From NCBI GenBank assembly GCA_038502055.1, contig JAXRKN010000017.1, positions 124,001 to 188,000 on the forward strand: a stretch of 64,000 bases of DNA. Direction: 5' to 3'. The position numbers and the translations under genes were made by a program. Source of the stretch: Tanytarsus gracilentus (lineage: Eukaryota > Arthropoda > Insecta > Diptera > Chironomidae). Positions 57,902 to 64,000 of this stretch are shown piece by piece (the first letter of the stretch is position 1; each line of letters starts with the position of its first letter). Under the pieces are notes generated by a model. It worked only from the letters and a program-made list of their open reading frames with translations, had not been told where the DNA came from and did no database searches.

Positions 57902-60900
57902 ATTTTTGTGTTATTAAGTTTTGAAACCAGTCTTTTTATGTTTTTTATTGAGGGCAAAAATTCTCCATTAAAACAACCCAAAATAGTTTATTGATCCCTT
58001 CAGCGTCTTTATCGTTTAATCCACTTTAGTCTTTATCATAGGGTCATTAGACATTCACTCAAACCACCAACTTTCTCTTTCTCTCTCATCTTAAGAGTCA
58101 CTTTTGTTTTAGCTCACATAAAAAACGACCTGAAAACTTCTCGCTTCCATCGTCATGTTTTTCTGATCTTAAATACCATTAGATAAAATACACTTATTGC
58201 AGAACATAACAATTACATCGAGATGCTCGTACTGGAGGGAAAAAATTCTCTTTTTTAAGGCAACGAAAAATGTAAGCAGGACATCTGATGCCTTTTTTGT
58301 GAGCTCTTCTTCTTTTTCTACTTTTTCTTCATTGTCGTCGGAGGACGATTAGAGAAAATGTTTTTTTTGCTCAACTTATTTCTTCTTATACTCGTCTTAA
58401 TAGGACTGAGTTAGCCTTAAATGCAACCATATTTCACATGGCACTTAATAGACAGTGGAAAACACCATAAATAAATCAACAGGATGTCTTCCATATCCCC
58501 TCCGGCTCAAGGTTGGAAATTTATTTTTATTAAAACGCACATAGACAGCAGAGTGTGGCTCATCGTAATCATACGCAGGACATACAATGCGATAGCGTGT
58601 GCTAACGAAATGCGTTCAACCAAAATTGGCGAAAAAATGTGAAACAATTAATCAGTTTCGCTCTGGTGTGTGTGTGAATTTATTGACGGTGAGAAAAAAA
58701 TCGTTTTTTGGACTGTGGATGATCCGATGGAAAAAAGGTAGTAAAAAATAATATTTTGAAAACTTTTCTAATAAATTTAAAAACTTAGCTAAATATTTTA
58801 AATAAAAAATTTTAATTTTTTCATACAAAATTTATTTTATATCCCCAAACTAAATTCAAGGTTTTGAATCCTAAAAAAAGCCCAAAGCAACCTACATGAT
58901 ATCAAGCGTGAGAGTAAAAATTGTTTATTAATTTTTTGTTGTCATGAAATAACAGAATTAGCCACTGCTGCCTTCATTCCACAATGAAGAATTTTTTTAT
59001 CTCGTGAACCATCAATTTTATTAATTTTCCTGCCACAATAAAAAAAACTGCCCAGAATTTTTGATTGTTTTATTTTTACCTCAATTTTATGCGATGGATT
59101 TTTGCGTTTTTACATCAAATTCGATAAATGCAGTTTTATAGAGTGAACTGAATTGAATTTGTTTATCAAATTTTTATTGTGTTGCTGTTAAACTTGAATT
59201 TCAGACCGTAAATCAATTATAAAAAGATTTTTACAAATTTCACAGAAGTTCGCTTAAAAATAAAACTGAAATTCCTATGAAAAATAAAAAGCCATCTTAG
59301 ATTTTTAGATAGAACCAAAAAGCGAATTTGATTGGCTTCAAGTTTATAAAATCTTAAAATTCTAAATTTGACTTTCTGAATTGCAAAAATTATTTTTACC
59401 TCTTCATGAAATTTTCGAACAATTCAAAGCGACCCAAAACTCGACGTTATTATCTCATTTACTCCTCAACTCATGGAACGTGATTCATCTGACGATATTT
59501 CGATGATGAAATAAATCATTTGCAATTGCTATGAAAATCATCGGCACGTGAGCCATTGGTGTGTGTATACGAAACTGAAATAGGTTCGGACACATCAAAA
59601 GGAAAAATTATGTCATACTGATAAGGACATAAACGAGCTTTTATTTAATTTTTTGCGGTCTCGTGCGCAGGAAAAAAGGAAAAATTCACAAGAAATTAAA
59701 TGTTTTGCTAAAATTTATTTCGTTTATGAGGTGAAACTCACAAGAGCATGTCCTGCATTTCATTTCTAGTTTTAATTACGTTTTTATGGAAATGAATTCA
59801 GATGGCAAAGAGGCGAGCAACAATGATGATGATGGTATACCTTTTTTTATGGTGTTCTTTAATTAAAAATGAATTATTTTCGTTTTGAGGAGAAAAGGCG
59901 AGAATTTAGTGGTGGAAAGGCCTTAAGGAGTGGAATTAAAAATAATTTTCACTTTCCTAAATCTTTAAACCCTCAAAATTATTTTTAGAAATTCTCTCAA
60001 TATCAATTTTGACAATTTTTATTCAAATCTCATCTCCACAGCGTTGCTCGAAAAAAATCAGATAAATCCTCCTTTGCATGTTTTTGCAATTTAAATCTAA
60101 ATGCGTTATAAAAAGGCAAACAAAAACGAGCTGTTGAAAGCAAATTTCGACTCTCCGAGATAAAAAAAAACATTTGAAGAGAAAATTTAATTTAAATTGT
60201 GACTCTTTGTGAATGTCATCATACAGCCGGATATGCGCACCGAAATTAATTCAATTTAATTTTAATTTGTGTACATTTTTTGTGCCGAAAATGAAACGAC
60301 GAAGCAACAGTGGAATGAATAAAATGGTCATTTTAGGGGATAAACTTGAAAGGTAAATATTTACATTTACCCAGACGAAAAAAGAGCGAGCTTTAAACGA
60401 GTGAAAACAGGCCATGAAAGCTCACTAATTGAACTTTCCTTTTTCACACTTTCCTAATGAATTTGGGCTATCGAAAAATCGTTTTATGGTCATGAAAAAT
60501 TTACAGTTGAAAACCTTTTTCTCTCTGCCCTCCAAATTAAAGATGGCATGATGTGAAAAATTAATGTCCATTCTGGGAATTCATGGTTAGAGTAGTTTTT
60601 ATTATAAAATGTTTAATGGCACATTTGCTGATTAAATAAATTACACGATAAAGGAAGACCTTTCGGATAAAATAATCTGAGAGCTAATGTTCACTTGCGG
60701 TAATGACAGACACTTAAAATTTTTAAAGCACTCTCCGAAGGTTCAAATTTTCATTGCTTAATGGAATTAGTTGAAATTAATTTATTATTCATTAAATGTT
60801 GATCGAGATTAAAAATTTAAAAAGGTCGAAAAAAAATCTTTAAAATTTTAATGAATTTTATTTCTAAAATAAAACGACTCAAATATAATTTCAATTCAAA

Positions 60901-62408
60901 CTTTTTTAACAAATTATAAATTCCAACTTTCTTGCCTCAAAGGTCAACTCATTAAAAATTTAAATTAAATTTGGCCCGAAACGAAAAAATCTCTGCAAAG
61001 TTTTTTAATTAAATTTTAATATTTATTTCTAATGTAGTCAAATTACCCCATCATGAAATAGCCAGTGCGAAAAAAGCACATCATACAGCAATTTTTAGTA
61101 CCTGCAACAGCAGTGGAAATATTTAACGAAGAGAGCGAGAGATGGAAAAAAATTAATTGAAAATCACAAGCACATGTGCTTTAAATTGCGCTGACTTTAC
61201 CTCAATTCTCTGCATTATTTTCACTCCTGCATTGCATTGAATTTTACATCAAATTACAGCAACAGCGGGAGCATCTGGATATGTGTGAGATTTTTATGGC
61301 TAAAATGCTTTCGTATGATTTTTTATGGGTTGGGAGAGAAAATTTCAAAAACGGGTAAAAAATTTACACTTTTTATAGTTTTTTTTTCTCAAAAACTATG
61401 AAAATTCTCAACCGCAATGAACATGACCTAACCCACCAACTAATCCCCCGGAAAACTTTAGCTACAAAAACACACGCCGCCGCCTGAAGAAAATTGATTC
61501 TTCGAATGTGAAAGCATCACGATTCAAGCGAGAGGTAAAAAAAGTTTTCGTTCAACTCGAATTCATCTCATCCATTTAGGAATTACTAGGGAGAGAACAA
61601 CGAGCGAGGATGAGATGAAGGAATTGTGAGTTTTCAATCCACATTCACCTGTCACGACTTTCCGAAGACGCCGGAGCGAAGCGATGATGGAAAACTTTTG
61701 ATGCGGTAACTTTTCTCTTCCTGATGTTTCTCTCAACCACCAACGAGTCATTTTTGCTCCGGCACGCTCAGGTGTAAGTGGCAAGCCAGCACTGATATTG
61801 GGTGTTGTTTTTTGATTAATTTTCACCCAAGCCATTCAACAATCATCGAGAGAAATTCTCTTTCATAACCGACGATGATATTTTTTTTGTAAGAGTTCGA
61901 AGTGAAACACCTGCGAATATTTCGAGAGAACCGCAAGCAAATTTCACCGCATTTCAATTTTCAGTAACACAAACATAAATCATTCAATATGAAATTTATA
62001 TTTCGAGGCGCAATCCTACGAGAATTTTGATTTGAACTTTCAGGAGAGCTCAGAGCACAGCTGTTAGGGTGTCGCTTGAGTGCAAAAATAAATTTTCGGT
62101 TGTTGATTATTTGACATTGAATTTCATCGACTGGGAGATCGTTAATTGGAGCAACGAGGGAATAATTTAAACATTATTCATTTGAATGATAATCATGTGA
62201 GATTAAAGGTAATTTTGAAAATAAATCACATGAAAATAATTTAATTTGACAATTATTGTTTATTGTATATTATTTAATTTTTTTGTGGTTTTTCGACGTT
62301 AAAATAAATAATCTTAAAGAATTAATTTTTTTTTGCGTAAGTTTAAATAAAAATTTAGTTACTAAATTTATTAATTCGATGAAAAAATCTATTAAAAAAA
62401 ACATTTTA

Positions 62409-62419
62409 GGTTCGAATCC
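62409..62419 (+). promoter_or_regulatory. Isolated B-box-like 11-mer
   Basis: GGTTCGAATCC, a perfect B-box / T-arm core, with a 4-bp T-stem (TAGG/CCTA). The sequence 5' to it gives no matching acceptor stem, D arm or anticodon arm, so it is not a tRNA gene. Confidence 0.25.
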
Positions 62420-64000
62420 TATAATTAAATCCTTTCAAAGTTTTATTGTAATTGTAATTTTTAATACTTTTTTTTGGTTTAATTTATTTTTTAAGTTTAT
62501 TTTTCTAAAATTATTTTTTTCTTTAAAATTTTCTAAAAAATTAAACTAACATGAAAATGTTCAATTAAAAGACTCGGAAGATCATAAAAATTCCTTACGA
62601 ATGAAATAAATCAGCAAAATTCTCGGCCATTATCACTTCCAATGGCTTCTCCGAGGCAATAATCATAATTTTAATAATCGTGACCTCTTTTTGTCTCTCT
62701 CTCTCACTCGCCTGTCGACACTCACTTACTTTCTCGTCGTCGACTCCTTTTATGCCCCTTTGGACATACGCGCATAGATAGAGCCATGGCGATGATGTTA
62801 GTTTTAGGCTTGCTAAAAATAAGCAATTCAAAGCACGTAAATGGCATCCTCAAACTATCCTTCGGCATATAAACACAGCATTCAAAAGCAACTGTTACAC
62901 ACGCAAGAGATGGGCGGACGAGAGAACGTTAGTAGCTTCATATATTGCTTTTTCAAATTTTATACTGTTCGAGATGGAAAAAATCTTCACTCTCACTTGC
63001 CTGCTTAAACAGCATTAAAAGTGGCACACACAGAGTCATAAAAAAAGGAGCGAAGAGATAGAAATTTTTTTGTCAGCTGTAAACTCGCAGCAATAAAATC
63101 ATCTTTATTGCCACGTTTTTTCTTTCTCTCTGTAACAATCCAAAGAAATAAAATGTTATCCTATCCTCACTCCCCTTTTTCACCATCATCATCATCGTCA
63201 TACAATACATTATGTATGGCATTCGTTCCGAAATCCTCCAGGGTTGGTGTGGAAGTCTATCGAGATAATTTGTGAATCACTCAAGTGATAGTTGAAAATG
63301 TCTGCTGAACGTCTCAAGTATTTGTTTGTTAATTTTTTAAAATTAAATAAAATCTCAAATTCCTTAATCACTTAAAAAATCCACTCATCAACCCTTCTCG
63401 AACTTTTTTCCCTATAACACATCTCATTTTTTCTCTCGCACCAACAAATCGAGTTCTGTGCGAAATGAAATGACAAAAGTATCATTTTGAATAAAATTCC
63501 GCTTTACTTTTCTCTTTTTTTCAATTCTTATCATTAATGTGACATTAAGCGCAGTCTGAATGAGAACGACGAAAGCTCTTTTGTACAGACGCTCGTTGTA
63601 ATTTAAAGCTGCTTATGTGCGGGAGTGGAGATGAAATGATGATTGAGATTGTATGAAAATGAGCTTTAAAAGGAGAGAATTTCGGTGATTTTTGATGATC
63701 GTGAGTTGAAGTTTGAAAATCTTTTACAAAATTCAAATTCAAAGCTCGTCAAAAAATATCAAAGACTTTAAAACTTTAAAACATTAACAAAAATATTGCT
63801 GATAAAATATTTTCAACTTTATAGTTCTTGATAATTTTTTATGTCATAAAACAACCTTTTTAATGTCACCAATCCTCACACACAAAATGTCTTATCTAAA
63901 TCGCATGTTTTTCTCAGTTAAAATCCTCGAAACAGCGAGTTTTATTGTTTTTCTCACAACTATTAAACTCCCTCGCTTTCACTTTGTAGAATTTTGTAAG

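Larger units (their letters stand above)
55766..64000. other. 8.2-kb stretch without a supported gene
   Basis: A+T-rich sequence. It holds the second family-X MITE (57729-57901), a B-box-like site (62409-62419) and a more G+C-rich block at 61430-61960 with splice-donor-like sites on both strands. No exon could be supported by domain or by paired splice sites. Confidence 0.5.

Noticed and set aside
61436..61579. Plus-strand frame with basic residues (TRRRLKKIDSSN) up to GAG|GTAAAAA
   Set aside because: It has no ATG and no usable acceptor upstream.
61563..61835. 90-codon minus-strand frame ending past a donor-like CAG|GTGAAT
   Set aside because: No domain, no upstream partner exon and an in-frame stop just before the ATG. 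Kept only as part of the G+C-rich block.
62256..62549. 97-codon Phe/Lys/Ile/Asn-rich frame with a tRNA T-arm-like motif, considered as mitochondrial or symbiont DNA
   Set aside because: The composition is what A+T-rich noncoding DNA gives, and the T-arm core has no matching acceptor, D or anticodon arms.

Overview
The window is an A+T-rich, gene-poor stretch of an insect nuclear genome, most likely a nematoceran fly (midge-like Diptera). This rests on a fly-type hedgehog gene with GT-AG introns, tiny introns of about 50-65 bp in the other genes, a peritrophin-type chitin-binding protein, and several families of insect DNA transposons. The species cannot be fixed from the sequence alone. Five protein-coding genes are supported. 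All were rebuilt by joining exons on splice sites and reading frame; none was confirmed by transcripts.

Layout. 1-9781: the 3' two coding exons of hedgehog (+ strand). Exon 1, with the signal peptide and the palmitoylated Cys, lies left of the window, so 1-5997 is intron 1. 9782-15967: hh 3' UTR and intergenic DNA with one small MITE. 15968-16231: a single-exon 87-aa single-pass membrane protein. 18.0-19.5 kb: a nested MITE pair and a dispersed repeat. 19699-21088 (- strand): a three-exon F-box protein of 427 aa. 21880-22434: a two-exon secreted protein of 162 aa. 23.0-28.0 kb: a transposon cluster, including three elements inserted one inside another. 31.4-33.0 kb: an orphan TATA promoter and leader exon, then a four-exon secreted acidic chitin-binding protein of 175 aa. 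This protein shares an N-terminal domain with the 162-aa protein. 33-51 kb: no genes, but a 20-bp minisatellite, a Transib-like element with RSS-like ends, a retroposed 1.4-kb insertion with a 25-bp target duplication, and a 1.2-kb repeat element. 51965-55694: a six-exon, 1149-aa extracellular protein made of tandem Cu/Zn-SOD-like domains (Rsod / Cu-only SOD-repeat type). 55.7-64 kb: no supported gene.

The genes do not form a pathway. Hedgehog is the developmental regulator, and the large empty stretches around it may hold its enhancers (inference). The 162-aa and 175-aa secreted proteins look like diverged relatives now separated by the transposon cluster. The most noteworthy observations are the Transib-like element, whose two ends each carry CACAGTG plus an A-rich block exactly 23 bp further in; the SOD-repeat protein, in which only one domain keeps all four copper ligands while losing two zinc ligands; the new domain shared by the two secreted proteins; and the triple transposon nest with two intact 10-bp target duplications.
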